A DNA stretch of 64,000 bases from Hamiltosporidium tvaerminnensis. Lineage: Eukaryota > Microsporidia > Dubosqiidae. Location of the stretch: assembly GCA_022605425.2 (NCBI GenBank), contig CM061247.1:1041501-1105500 (forward strand), read 5' to 3'. The notes under the pieces are model-generated. The model did not search any database, was not told the DNA's origin, and was given only the letters and a program-made list of their open reading frames with translations. Position numbers and translations under genes: made by a program. Numbering within the stretch: the first letter of the stretch is position 1; each line of letters starts with the position of its first letter. Positions 35,931 through 45,650 of the stretch are shown here, in pieces.

Positions 35931-37179
35931 TATATTTTCACTTGACCCATATTATATTTAGAAACAAAATACCTCAAGTTTTAATTTGGGAGTGTTAAAC
36001 ATGAATGAATGGAAAATAAAGGGGGGTATAAATATATTGGAAATATAGGGGGGGGTGTATTAGAAATAACGGGCACAAAGAACACGGGGAGGGCATTATG
36101 GACCGCGACAATTATTATCAATTGGCATAATTGATCCTTTGAGGGTTTGAAAAAGTATTTTACTAAATTGTGATTTGTGGTGGAAACTACTTGTCCTTTT
36201 TTAAGAAAATATAGGATATAAACTTCTAATTTCATCTAAAATTTATTATATTATATTATAACTAGAAGTTAAGCACGCAGAAAAGAACTTTCTTTTAAAT
36301 TCATGAGAAAAAAACTCCAAAAATAATATTAAACTTCAATATCTGACTATAGTTTCTCAAACTTTTCAATACGAATTTCTTATTCTCACCTGGTCGGTTT
36401 TTCGTTTAGTTTTTTAGTCTTTAATTTCTAAATTATACGCGCTTTGAGTTATTTCCAAATAAAAATTTAAGCCTTTTTAACCTCATATTTCTCTTATTTT
36501 TTTATATTAACTTCTAATTTTCCAGAGCTTTAGCTAGGCATTAGTACCTAGTCTATTTGCTTTCAACCTATTTTTATTCAATTGTGTCTTTTTTCTCGAA
36601 AAAATTTATTCTTGTGATGTGTTTTATTTGTCTGAATTAAACAGTGTTTTATAACGATATGCTTAAATGGTAATCTATTTATTGTATAATTCGCTCAGAC
36701 ATTTTGATTAAAAACCTTTTAATTTAATCAAGTTTAAGTTACACTAAGATATTTAAGCAAAATTATTTTTTATAATTATTATTGAGAATATAAATAGATA
36801 ATATTACAGAAAAGAATGGTAAAAAAGCCAAAATATTATCATTCATTTTTTAGTAACTGTAAATTAATAAAAAAGAAATCTTACCACATTGATTTGACTT
36901 TTATTAATTTGAATATCTAGAACTAAATAAAGAACAACTCTAACATGTTTTCTTCATAAATAATACAATTTACAGAAGATCTATGCATTTTAATCCAAAT
37001 ATTTTTTTGAACCAATAGAATCTTTCTAATTCATACATGTTCAGTTCTACTTACTATGATTAATTGTTTAAGGTTTATGGACAAATAAAAAGAGATATAT
37101 CCTAATCGGTGCACTTTTGTCGGTGTCTTATAGTGTTCTCACCAATTAAACATGTCGAGGTGAATCGTCGTCGGAACAT
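35931..37179. other. Intergenic with G-rich patch at 35985-36090
   Basis: The left end carries G runs (GGGGGG, GGGGGGGG, GGGGAGGG) exceptional for this AT-rich DNA. The rest is T-rich and holds no gene or known repeat. Confidence 0.5.
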
Positions 37180-37600
37180 TGATGAATTATATAAATGATA
37201 CATAAAGCAAATGCCCACGAAGTAGAAGTGTACATTCACTCGATAGTTCAAGAAGAAAATCGAAACAGTTACTTTGACGGGCGAAAATATTCTGAGTGAG
37301 AAAAAATGTGGAAGAGAGTTATAAAGATCGTCATTGGATGTTTTTGAAAGATCTGAGGTGTATAAACAACACAACCTATTTAAAGCAACTTAATAACCAG
37401 GAGGATTTAGTCTAAATAGATAATAGAAAACACATCTTACTCCGTATTATTTTAAATAAAGTACCCACAGTGGAGGAACAGAAAATCAATGTAAATAAAA
37501 ATTTGGGTTTAGAACAATGTGTAAAATTGTAAAAACAGTAAAAAAATATTACAAGAGTCAGAAAATTTATTAACCAGATTTTCTTTAATATAATTAATTT
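37180..37600 (+). mobile_element. R4-like retrotransposon, copy C (3' end only)
   Basis: GAAGTAGAAGTGTACATTCA and the following CTTTGACGGGCGAAAATA align with the 3' coding end of copies A and B (GTAGAAGCATACATTCA and CTTTGATCGACGAAAAG). A TTTTAAATAAA occurs at about 37453. This is a severely 5'-truncated and decayed copy. Confidence 0.6.
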
Positions 37601-38329
37601 CTATATTTAGAAAAAAAAATATGTGAAAACCACAATTTTTAAAAGATTCTTTTGAAAATATTATATAAACGATTCCATTTTTATTGTGTTCTAAAATTTA
37701 CTTAGTAAGTTTCTTAACTACAAAGTATTTTTTGAATCCAGCAATTTTACAGTTTATGAATATAAAAGATAATATATACTTTTAAACTAAATCTCTTGAT
37801 TTGAAAGCTTTCTGTTGAAAGCCACAATATAAAACATTAGAGATTTGAATTGCTCTCATTAAATATTTAATAGATAAAACTCAACATAAAATACACATAT
37901 TTCACTTCATTTAAAGAGCTTATTACAAACAACATTTAATTGAAAAGTTTAAATTTTAAAATATTTAGTATCAGGATTTAGTGAACAGAAAGAGAATGAG
38001 GAAATATTTTTCAAATTGAAATTTGTGTCTAATGTGTAAAACAAGGAAAAATAATATAATACACCTTAAAAAAGATATTTTTTATATAAAAAAAGGAAAA
38101 AGGTATTTAAATAAAAAACGAATTTTTTCAGAAAAAATTGAATTTGGAATCTTAAAAGTAAATTTCGTAAATAATTTTATATTTTTTAGCGTAATTTTAT
38201 CCTTTTTTTTTACTAAATCTTTAATAAATTCATTATGAGTTTATTTTTTATTCAAAACAATATCATATCTGCTTTCAAAAGTGGTATTTTTTTTAGTTTT
38301 TATGGCAAAAACCTTACTTAAAGTTTAAC
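37601..38329. other. AT-rich intergenic, no gene seen
   Basis: A lysine-rich frame near 38023-38238 reflects poly-A composition and is not called. Confidence 0.45.
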
Positions 38330-38922
38330 TCTGATTACTGCTCTTCTAACAGACTATAGGTATCCTCTAAGATACCATCATCTTAAATCCCCGTCTCAAC
38401 ATATAAGTGTAAAAACTTTAATAGGATCAAAGATTGCTTCGAATTCATTAATAGCTATTACATGAAATGTAATTTTAAGTCAAGTACCTATTGAGCTTCC
38501 CTAGTACTAGAACCATTCCTACTTACTTTACTTGTTAAAAAATATTTACATAGACTAAGATATATCTTATATATTTATATTGGGACTACCTAGAAATCGC
38601 ATTATCATACCAACAGATATATCCTACTATACAATCTTCTTAAATTTTTTCAATTGTATGTTTTTTTGTATCACGCAAACATTAGGTTTTATGCTCAAAG
38701 TGAACAAGGCTAGGTGTTTTGTTTTTACATGCCAAATTCTTAGAAGTTCAGCTTTTTTACAATCTAGTTACATAGAAAATCAATAAGCAAGTGTTTTAAG
38801 AAACTTCTCCCTTAAATATTCAAATAAAATAATTGAAAATCAGTGTCTCATTGTCTCATAAAAATCTAAAGAATAAATTCACACTAATTGTCAAGCAAAT
38901 AATTTTTAATGTGGTTATTCTT
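38330..38922 (-). mobile_element. 700-bp dispersed element, copy 6 (decayed)
   Basis: In reverse orientation it retains recognisable blocks: ATCATACCAACAGATATATCC, AACAAGGCTAGGTGTTTT, TTACAATCTAGTTACATAGAA, and the 5' head as AATGTGGTTATTC at 38909. The far 3' part is weakly matched around 38330 (CTGCTCTTC). It lies 120 bp downstream of RFC1. Confidence 0.55.
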
Positions 38923-39040
38923 TTTTCACTTAAAGACACAGAAAAAAATAATTGAATATTTAAAATTCATCTAAAGCTTATTAAAACTTAAATATTAAAT
39001 TCCATTTAAAAATAGTAAAAAAAACCATAAGAACACCGAT

Positions 39041-39046
39041 TTTATT
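39041..39046 (-). terminator. AATAAA overlapping the RFC1 stop
   Basis: On the minus strand the TAA stop (39044-39042) lies within AATAAA. Confidence 0.5.
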
Positions 39047-40859
39047 CCTCATAAATTACTTTTTCTTCTTCTTCGTTACTATCTATCTCTCCTTTTACTT
39101 TTTTAGTATCTTCTACGAAATAAGGAAGAACTCGTTTTAATTTCTTATAAAGTCTTGTTACTGTACTTTTACCTTTAGCTGGTACATCTTTAAGCCCTCC
39201 TAAATAACAAATCTCAATTATGTTTTCAATATCTTCTTTTAAAATTCCCATTTCTTCAATAATTTTAACACAATCTTCATATTTCTCCAAATAAATATTT
39301 CTTAAATATTTTTTACAAAAAACCATAGAATCGTACATTCTGTAACTTACCTTAGCTGGTGAATATGACTTGTATCCATGTAAAAAACATGTCAGTAAAT
39401 TTCTTTCATTTTTCATTTTTTTAGAATTTTGTCCTAAATAGTTAGAAAAATCTATTTTTTTATTCAAAGGTTTATTTGAAGGTAAAACCGAACTAAAAAA
39501 AGCGTGTACACCACTCAGTCCCCATTCTTGATTCGGTCCATGTATAATTCTATCAACAACATCTCCATAACTAATACTATCACTACTTATAACCACCTCA
39601 CTGATATGTAAATTACTTTTTAAATAATTTTCATGTACCATAAGCGGTACAAAACTGTAATCTTCAAAATAAACATCAATTTTTTCCCAAATTTTTTTCT
39701 TCATAAAAATATCCGCGCATAAATCAAAAATATTCCGCATAAACGTTTTTTTACACACCAAATTTATTTCCTCACTCGAAATTACATGTCGCAGACACAA
39801 AACCTGTAAAATATTTAAAATATATCTCATGTCTCCCTTCCCCTGCATAAACACCTCCTGAATCACAGAATCCCTCACATTTTTATTTTCCCTCTTTAAA
39901 ATTTCTCTCACCCGCCCCAAAACCTGCCTAAAGTCCAATTTTCTAAATCGCAAATCCAAACTATAATTAGCAACCCCTCGTATCTTCATATTACTTCGAT
40001 CGTTACAAATACAAATAATAGGAATTCTACTCTTCTTAATAATAACACCCAATTCCGCCAACCCTCCCCTATCACTAGTCATACCATCTATCTCATCCAT
40101 AATTAAAACTTTCCTTTCTAATCCATTATTACTTCCCAAATTAAAATTATTTAAATTATTTTTTATTTTTTTATTTAGTTCACCTTTGTTTCTTACATCA
40201 CTCGCATTAAACTCAATACACGTTAAATTACACTCTTTTGCCGCCAAATACGCCGCCGTAGTCTTTCCTACCCCGGGACTGCCAGATAATAAAACTGATT
40301 TGTAATCAGTTTTTCCCTTCAAAAAATTTACTAATTGGGAAAAAATATTTTGGTTTCCAATCAACTCTTCTTTACTCTTTGGTCTGTATTTTTCACTCCA
40401 GGGTTCTTCTGAAGAGATCCGAATGTCGTCTAGGTCTTTAAATTCTCTGTAATGTATGTCTTTAAATTCTTTGTCATGTATGTCTTTATATTCTTTGTCA
40501 TGTTTGTCTTCGTCTTTACTATCTACTCTAATGGGTTCTTTATCATCATTTTTATACTCCAAATCTACAACTTCTCGGTCTTCAAAGTTCTTAGATTTAC
40601 TTTCAATAAAATCTAAAAACTGCTTCTCGGTCAAAACAAGGATTCCAAGTTCTTTAGCTTTTGCCATTTTAGAAGGACCGGGCTCATTACCTGCTACTAG
40701 ATATGTAGTGCGCCTTGATGGTAAAGAAGTGTATCGCCCTCCTAACATTACTACCTTCTGTTGTGCTACTTCTCTGGGCATCTCCATCTCACCAGTAAAT
40801 ACAAAACAAGTGTCTTTTAAAGGCTCACTAGTTTCTTCTATTTTTCTTTTAACAACCAT
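39042..40859 (-). CDS. RFC1: Replication factor C large subunit RFC1
   Basis: This is the large subunit of the clamp loader that opens PCNA and places it on primed DNA. The 605-residue protein is shorter than yeast Rfc1 (861) but keeps the full order. A BRCT domain occupies about residues 12-90 (CFVFTGEM, MLGGRYTSLPSRRTTYLVAG), followed by an acidic linker with four imperfect KDIHDKEF-type repeats (about 120-145). The AAA+ module starts at EPWSEKYRPKS (152) with Walker A GSPGVGKT (193-200), EFNASDVRNK, Walker B LIMDEIDG (to 259) and the ICICNDR sensor-1 region (282-288). The C-terminal collar domain has MQGKGDMRYILNILQ and ends in an acidic tail. An intact BRCT plus ICNDR separates it from RFC2-5. 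The start ATG is directly preceded by CCC. It is divergent from UBC12. Confidence 0.95.
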   Translation of the reverse strand: MVVKRKIEETSEPLKDTCFVFTGEMEMPREVAQQKVVMLGGRYTSLPSRRTTYLVAGNEPGPSKMAKAKELGILVLTEKQFLDFIESKSKNFEDREVVDLEYKNDDKEPIRVDSKDEDKHDKEYKDIHDKEFKDIHYREFKDLDDIRISSEEPWSEKYRPKSKEELIGNQNIFSQLVNFLKGKTDYKSVLLSGSPGVGKTTAAYLAAKECNLTCIEFNASDVRNKGELNKKIKNNLNNFNLGSNNGLERKVLIMDEIDGMTSDRGGLAELGVIIKKSRIPIICICNDRSNMKIRGVANYSLDLRFRKLDFRQVLGRVREILKRENKNVRDSVIQEVFMQGKGDMRYILNILQVLCLRHVISSEEINLVCKKTFMRNIFDLCADIFMKKKIWEKIDVYFEDYSFVPLMVHENYLKSNLHISEVVISSDSISYGDVVDRIIHGPNQEWGLSGVHAFFSSVLPSNKPLNKKIDFSNYLGQNSKKMKNERNLLTCFLHGYKSYSPAKVSYRMYDSMVFCKKYLRNIYLEKYEDCVKIIEEMGILKEDIENIIEICYLGGLKDVPAKGKSTVTRLYKKLKRVLPYFVEDTKKVKGEIDSNEEEEKVIYEE

Positions 40860-40862
40860 GGG
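40860..40862 (-). promoter_or_regulatory. CCC motif abutting the RFC1 start
   Basis: CCC immediately before ATG on the minus strand. Confidence 0.5.
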
Positions 40863-41098
40863 TTTTTATACAACGGGTTATCGTTAATAAATAGTATGCA
40901 TGTTTAACAGGGTGTTAATCATTGTAATATTTATCCCATTTTTTAACACCCCTTTATTTACACGAATATTAATATACTTAAGAGGTTGTTAAATAGTATA
41001 ATATTTACAATTTTTTTAACACCCCTTTATTAGACACTAATATTAATTTCCCAATTTGAAAGGGTGTTATTTATAATAATATAATTACAACATTAACA
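40863..41098. repeat. Bidirectional intergenic region with TTAACACCCCTTTA motifs
   Basis: This spacer separates RFC1 (leftward) from UBC12 (rightward). It holds two exact TTAACACCCCTTTA copies (40943-40956, 41016-41029) and reverse-orientation relatives at 40910-40918 (GGGTGTTAA), 40983-40992 (AGGTTGTTAA) and 41060-41068 (AAGGGTGTT). A last ATTAACACCCCCT runs into the UBC12 start. Spacing is irregular, about 30-75 bases. The CCC core matches the start-proximal motif of other genes, so these may be regulatory. However, the same motif fills coding minisatellites elsewhere, so they may equally be repeat insertions. Confidence 0.6.
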
Positions 41099-41103
41099 CC
41101 CCC
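41099..41103 (+). promoter_or_regulatory. CCC motif just upstream of UBC12
   Basis: CCCCC two bases before the ATG. It also forms the core of an AACACCCC motif copy. Confidence 0.5.
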
Positions 41104-41105
41104 TA

Positions 41106-41549
41106 ATGTTCTCTTCTTATAGGCTCACCAAAGAATTAAAAAATATTGATTTACCACCAAACACATCCCTAAAACTAAACAAAGAAGAAGAAACAACCAC
41201 CTCTTTATTTACTGACATTCTTATATTTAAAATGTACATTTCTACTGGTCTCTACAGAAATAGAAATTTAACTTTTAAAATAAAAATACCGGTCGAATAC
41301 CCATTCAAAGGGCCAAAAGTATTTTGTATGGATAAAATTTACCACCCCAATATAGATTTTGATGGTAATGTTTGTATAAATATACTTAGAGACGACTGGA
41401 CAAGTGCTCTAGGTGTACAGATAGTTTTATACGGTATTATTTTACTGTTTGATACTGTTACACACGAAAATGCTTTAAATACTGAAGTAGGAGATATGAT
41501 GGTTAATAATTATACAGAATTTGAAAGACTAGCAAGGGTATACAAATAA
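41106..41549 (+). CDS. UBC12: NEDD8-conjugating enzyme, UBC12 (UBE2M)-like E2
   Basis: A 147-residue E2 fold. YPFKGPKVFC, HPN at 80-82 and the catalytic Cys90 in HPNIDFDGNVCINILRDDW match UBC12/UBE2M closely (HPNIDLEGNVCLNILREDW). The positions after it (YGIILLF, then ENALNTEVGDMMVNN) also follow that family. UBC12 passes NEDD8/Rub1 from the Uba3 E1 to cullins. The N-terminal docking extension used by yeast and animal UBC12 to bind Uba3 is absent, since the protein starts directly with the first helix (SSYRLTKELKNI). The C-terminal helices are also short. A ubiquitin E2 with a similar core cannot be fully excluded. The start follows a CCCCC run, and AATAAA overlaps the stop. A degenerate copy of its 3' end lies about 80 bp downstream. 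Confidence 0.88.
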   Translation: MFSSYRLTKELKNIDLPPNTSLKLNKEEETTTSLFTDILIFKMYISTGLYRNRNLTFKIKIPVEYPFKGPKVFCMDKIYHPNIDFDGNVCINILRDDWTSALGVQIVLYGIILLFDTVTHENALNTEVGDMMVNNYTEFERLARVYK

Positions 41550-41550
41550 A
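41545..41550 (+). terminator. AATAAA overlapping the UBC12 stop
   Basis: The TAA stop (41547-41549) lies inside AATAAA. The duplicated tail downstream has its own AATAAA at about 41626-41631. Confidence 0.5.
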
Positions 41551-41599
41551 AGAGTAAGGCGAGGGATAAAATTAAGTGAAAAGATTTTTATTATGAAAT

Positions 41600-41661
41600 G
41601 ATTTAGAAGACTAGCAATTGTATACAAATAAATGAATGAAGGGTATGATATAAGATTATAA
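41600..41661 (+). repeat. Downstream duplicate of the UBC12 3' end
   Basis: AGAAGACTAGCAATTGTATAC followed by AAATAAA repeats the last coding bases of UBC12 (GAAAGACTAGCAAGGGTATAC then AAATAAA at about 41523-41550), offset by about 82 bases. Similarity continues past the stop (AAGGCGAGGGATAAAATTA against GAAGGGTATGATATAAGATTA). It lies after the stop, so it is non-coding. Confidence 0.6.
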
Positions 41662-42009
41662 TATATATTCTTAATAAGACATGAGACTAGGCAGGGAAAT
41701 ATAAGAAAGGAAAAATACTTATAGCATTTAAAGATTGATTAAATATTTTATACATCTAATGTAAATTACTTCTTAATTATTAATGATTAAAGAACAGAAA
41801 ACCGAAAATTATGTTTTTACTTACAATAAAGTAAAAGTTTTGACTAAAACATTGATTTTATATATTTAATTTCTTTGACACATTTTCAATATAATCTTGA
41901 TTAAGAAAGTAAAGGATATTGCAATTAAAATAAGATTGATTTGCTTGTGGTTTTGCTAATGTAAAGAGATTTTATAAAGTTGATGCTTAACAGAATAAAT
42001 TTTTAAAAC
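41662..42009. other. AT-rich spacer, no gene seen
   Basis: No frame or repeat recognised before the next element. Confidence 0.45.
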
Positions 42010-42721
42010 TTTATTTAAAAGTATCACATCTTTTTAAAACAGTGGCAAGTGTTATATTTTTTTTCATGAAATTTACGCATTTCTGGGTTTAATATAAATA
42101 ACCGCTACCCTCAACACACCATCGGTACTCCTTGCGATACATAGGTACCAAAGCCTTTCATTTAAAAGGTAATAGAACCTAATTAATAGGCGAGGTAGTT
42201 GCCCAGAGTTCGTTAATGTTCGCTGTATGAAGTGTATTCCAGGCTCAACACACCCTAGGTTATCCAAGACAATCCAGTGTTTTCACTTACTTTATAGCTG
42301 CTGAATGTAATAAACTTCCAACCATGATACATCTCGCCAACTTACATAGTTCCACTTAAACAGTGCCATGCCAACCTACAAATACCTGCTACTTAACTTT
42401 CCCAGCTTTAAGGGCTGCTATTTGTATGTCTCAGGCGGTAAGTCTTCGAACCCAAGTGGGAAAAGCTAGGTTCAAATGCTTTTATACGGCAATTATCTAT
42501 TAATTCGGCTGCGGTCTCCGATCAAGTTACATAAAAATATACAAAATAAATTTATAGGAAAATTTTGCTACTTTGTAGACTTCTTCCTCATACAAAATTC
42601 TTCAGAACAACTGAAAATGATGTGTAGTTTTGTTCTTACCAAAAATAAAAACTGTATCTTTATATCAGTTTCAGATATTCATTGCTAAGTAGTAAGTTTT
42701 GGGATGGTATCATCCTTCCTC
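42010..42721 (-). mobile_element. 700-bp dispersed element, copy 5
   Basis: Near full length in reverse orientation: tail TTTTAAATAAA at 42010, head AGGAAGGATGATACCATC at about 42720. More diverged than copies 1-4, with many substitutions, but all blocks are in order. It directly adjoins a stretch with LRR-like coding character, so it may have inserted into or beside an LRR-family gene. Confidence 0.7.
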
Positions 42722-42734
42722 TACCCACTTTATT

Positions 42735-43213
42735 AAAATTAAAAAAAAAAGTAAATTCATTTATAATACCCAACTGTTCATATTCTAGCTTAAGTCTAAG
42801 ATTCGTCATTTTAGAAATATCAAACAATAATTTAATGTTGAAAACAAACCAGAAAGGATACGAGGTGTTGTCGTATTTAAACACTTTAAAGAATATTACA
42901 GTTAATTTTGACTTTAAAAATGAAAATATATGCTTTCGCAAACAACAAATGAATTAATCAAATCAAAGTGTCAAAACGATATCCTTAAAAAAAATACTTT
43001 CAAACAAAATAATCACCACTTGTATAAGAAATAAGAGATTTACAATAAAAAATCTACGAAATTTCAGTCAAACCAGAACTCAAATACAATTTTTTATTTA
43101 TATAATCTATGTATTCAAGATAAAATTACATCTAAAATTTCTTATAAGAACTTCAAATACTTTTTATATTAATGCAATCAATATAAAAGTAAAAGAAATT
43201 CAAACTATCAATG
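42735..43213 (+). pseudogene. Possible LRR-family gene fragment
   Basis: One frame is nearly open across this stretch, with a single stop at about 42955, and encodes Leu/Ile/Asn-rich segments such as LRFVILEISNNNLMLKTNQ and LSYLNTLKNITVNFDF that resemble degenerate leucine-rich repeats. No start is present because the left edge is the end of repeat copy 5. It precedes the clearer LRR pseudogene at 43394, but its order relative to that gene does not fit one continuous protein, so it would be a separate fragment. Chance openness in AT-rich DNA is a real alternative. Confidence 0.3.
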
Positions 43214-43393
43214 AGTAAGTGGAACATTGACAGATATATGTTGATAAAACAATGTTTGCTTAATTTATCAGTTGATTAAAATGTATTTGACTTGAAGGCT
43301 AAATTTATAATAAAACAATTTCTAAAATATCTTTATATAACTTATAATTTAATTTTCAAAGATAAAAGAAAGAATGTAAATATAATTTATAAC

Positions 43394-45650
43394 ATGGATG
43401 GTACTTTGTTTCATATCTTGTATATCATAATATCGTTGGAGTTTGTCGTAACTCGAAAATATATTTCTAGCCTTCAAAAAAATGAAAATTCCAATATTGT
43501 ATTTTTTCGACTTAATACAAAAGAAATGCTGTTCAGTACAGCAATAGATAAAAATTATCAATTAAAGATCACATTTTGTGATGATCTGAAGTTCTTTGAT
43601 GAAAAAATACCCGTGTTTACATACAAAAAAGAGAAATTTATTGGTTTTGAAGTTTTAAACATAGTTTTATCTTCAAGCGTTACCGATGGAATATACAAGA
43701 ACATAATTTTCGAGTCTGATTTCGAATTATCTTATTTTCTTAGGCTAAAAAAAGATATAGCTGAATTTCCTTTCGTGTTTAATAATTATCAGTTTTAATG
43801 TATGTTGACAGTTTTGAAATGTCTAAAGGCGGTATAAAATAGTAGATTAATTGAATTTTTTCAGATGCTTATATTTAATAATGCCATGAATTAAAATAAC
43901 AATTGTTTGAAAAAAAGATATTTAAATCTTGAAGAAATACACAAATCGGGTTTTTGTCACAGAAATAGATATTTCTACCATAAAAAAACATTATTTCTGG
44001 TTATTTAGATCTTCTCATCTTGAAATATTCGACATAGAAAGAAATTTAATTCTTTTGGAAAACATTAATGAATCTTATGATTCAACACTTATTGATAAAT
44101 GTGCTCCATACAAAACTTTAATGATAAATAATTTAAAAGTCCTTTGTATCTTAGAAAAGTTATTTAAAAATATACTTTTCAACCATTTTTCAGGTGCTTT
44201 TGAACATAATCAATATATAATCATTCGTATTAAACAATAATTAAGTATATTCTGTTCCAGATAAAAATTCTAAACCTACCATATTTTCGATGTCAATTTT
44301 TAAATCTATTACAATTGTAGATTTCAAAGAAATATCTTCACTTTTTTTTTGAAATGTATTAGTAAATCTATTAGCTGCGAACTTGATTTTTTAGGATCAA
44401 TAAATTGCATTTGATCGGGATACACTGGATTTATTTTAAAAATTCAAAGATTGAAAGGGTTGATGTTAAATAATCTATATTCCCCATTGAATACCAATTT
44501 TCTAGAAGAAAATAAAGAATCGAGTAAACCTTTGGAAGATATTAATTTTAGAAACATTAGAGTAAGTTCTGTATGGTGGAATTTGATTTTTCAAAAAGAA
44601 AATATTTGAAAAATTATATTATATTTGTATAATAAAGAAGCACAAAATATTTTTTAACATGAGTTTTATAAGGTAGAATCATACATAATCTGCTACTCGT
44701 TTCTGAAATCGTATTCTTTCATCATAAAATATTGTTCGAAATTTGTAAGGCTTGGAGTAATTTTTCATATTTACCCACCTTAAAAATCTTTAGATATGAA
44801 GTTGAATCTGAAACAAAAGTTTAGTTGCATAATTCCATCACTAATATGCAAAAATTGTTTCATTTTACAATACAGGAACCCATTTTTAGGAATAAATTAT
44901 TAAATAACTCATTAGACTTGAATAGAATCATAAATTTAAAGTTTAAAAACGATTATTTAAATAAAAAATCATCTTAACTAAATTCAATTTTTCTACAGCT
45001 TTAACCAAAGTCGTTGTACTTTACACAGAAATCAGCCAATCTGCGCTAATAAAAATTTTCAGACTAGAAAATTTAAGAGATGTATCATTAAGATTTTGCA
45101 AAATAGAATTCAAAATTCCAAAAGAACCACTCTTTTTTATGTTAAAAAACATTATATCATTGAGTTTAAAGTGAAAAAACTTAGTTGTTATGAATCGTAG
45201 ATATTTTAAGCAAACTTGATTGTATAGAAAAATTAGAACTATGTAGACTAGGTCTGCCAACTGGTTATTTATCAAAGTTAAGAATGCTGTGAAATTCTAA
45301 AATTAAAAGCACTTTCGTATGATTTAGGTAATTTAGATATGAATGACTTGAATAGATTAAAAAACTTATGGTTTTGGAAGAATTGGATCTTTGAGAATGT
45401 TTACTTCCAGAAAGGAGTTTCTGTAATTAAATTAATAGTTGTCAATTTTTTAGTTCTTTGACAAAGTTAGCTTTATTTCAGGTTAAAATATATAATGAAG
45501 ATCTTATTTATTTGAAAAAATTTAGTAACCTTAAGACTTTATCAATGCTTCTCGCATATTTTGATATATTAACTTTAAAAAATTGTTTGGTTACGCTACA
45601 ATTATGTAATTTTTTAACAAACAATATAATACCGAATCTGACTACTTAAA
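43394..45650 (+). pseudogene. Decayed LRR-family gene (paralogue of 52772-55087)
   Basis: It starts with ATG and a hydrophobic leader (FHILYIIISLEFVVTRKYI). Residues SSLQKNENSNIVFF parallel the start of the gene at 52772 (YSFEKNGDSEIFF). The frame runs to a stop at 43798 just after DFELSYFLRLKKDIAEFPF, which matches DFELAYFLKLTENIAEFSF in the other copy. It then resumes in other frames: LEIFDIERNLILLENINESYD, with DKCAPYKTLMINN, at about 44015-44130 matches the DKHIPYKNLLFND region. Leucine-rich pieces follow, such as LVTLQLCNFLTNNIIPNL at about 45590. Multiple frameshifts and stops make it non-functional. The family is that of the edge gene at 1-1649. Function unknown. Confidence 0.6.

Noticed and set aside
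40456-40887. 143-codon plus-strand frame opposite RFC1
   Set aside because: Antisense to the well-supported RFC1 BRCT and linker region; Ser/Leu-rich by complementarity.
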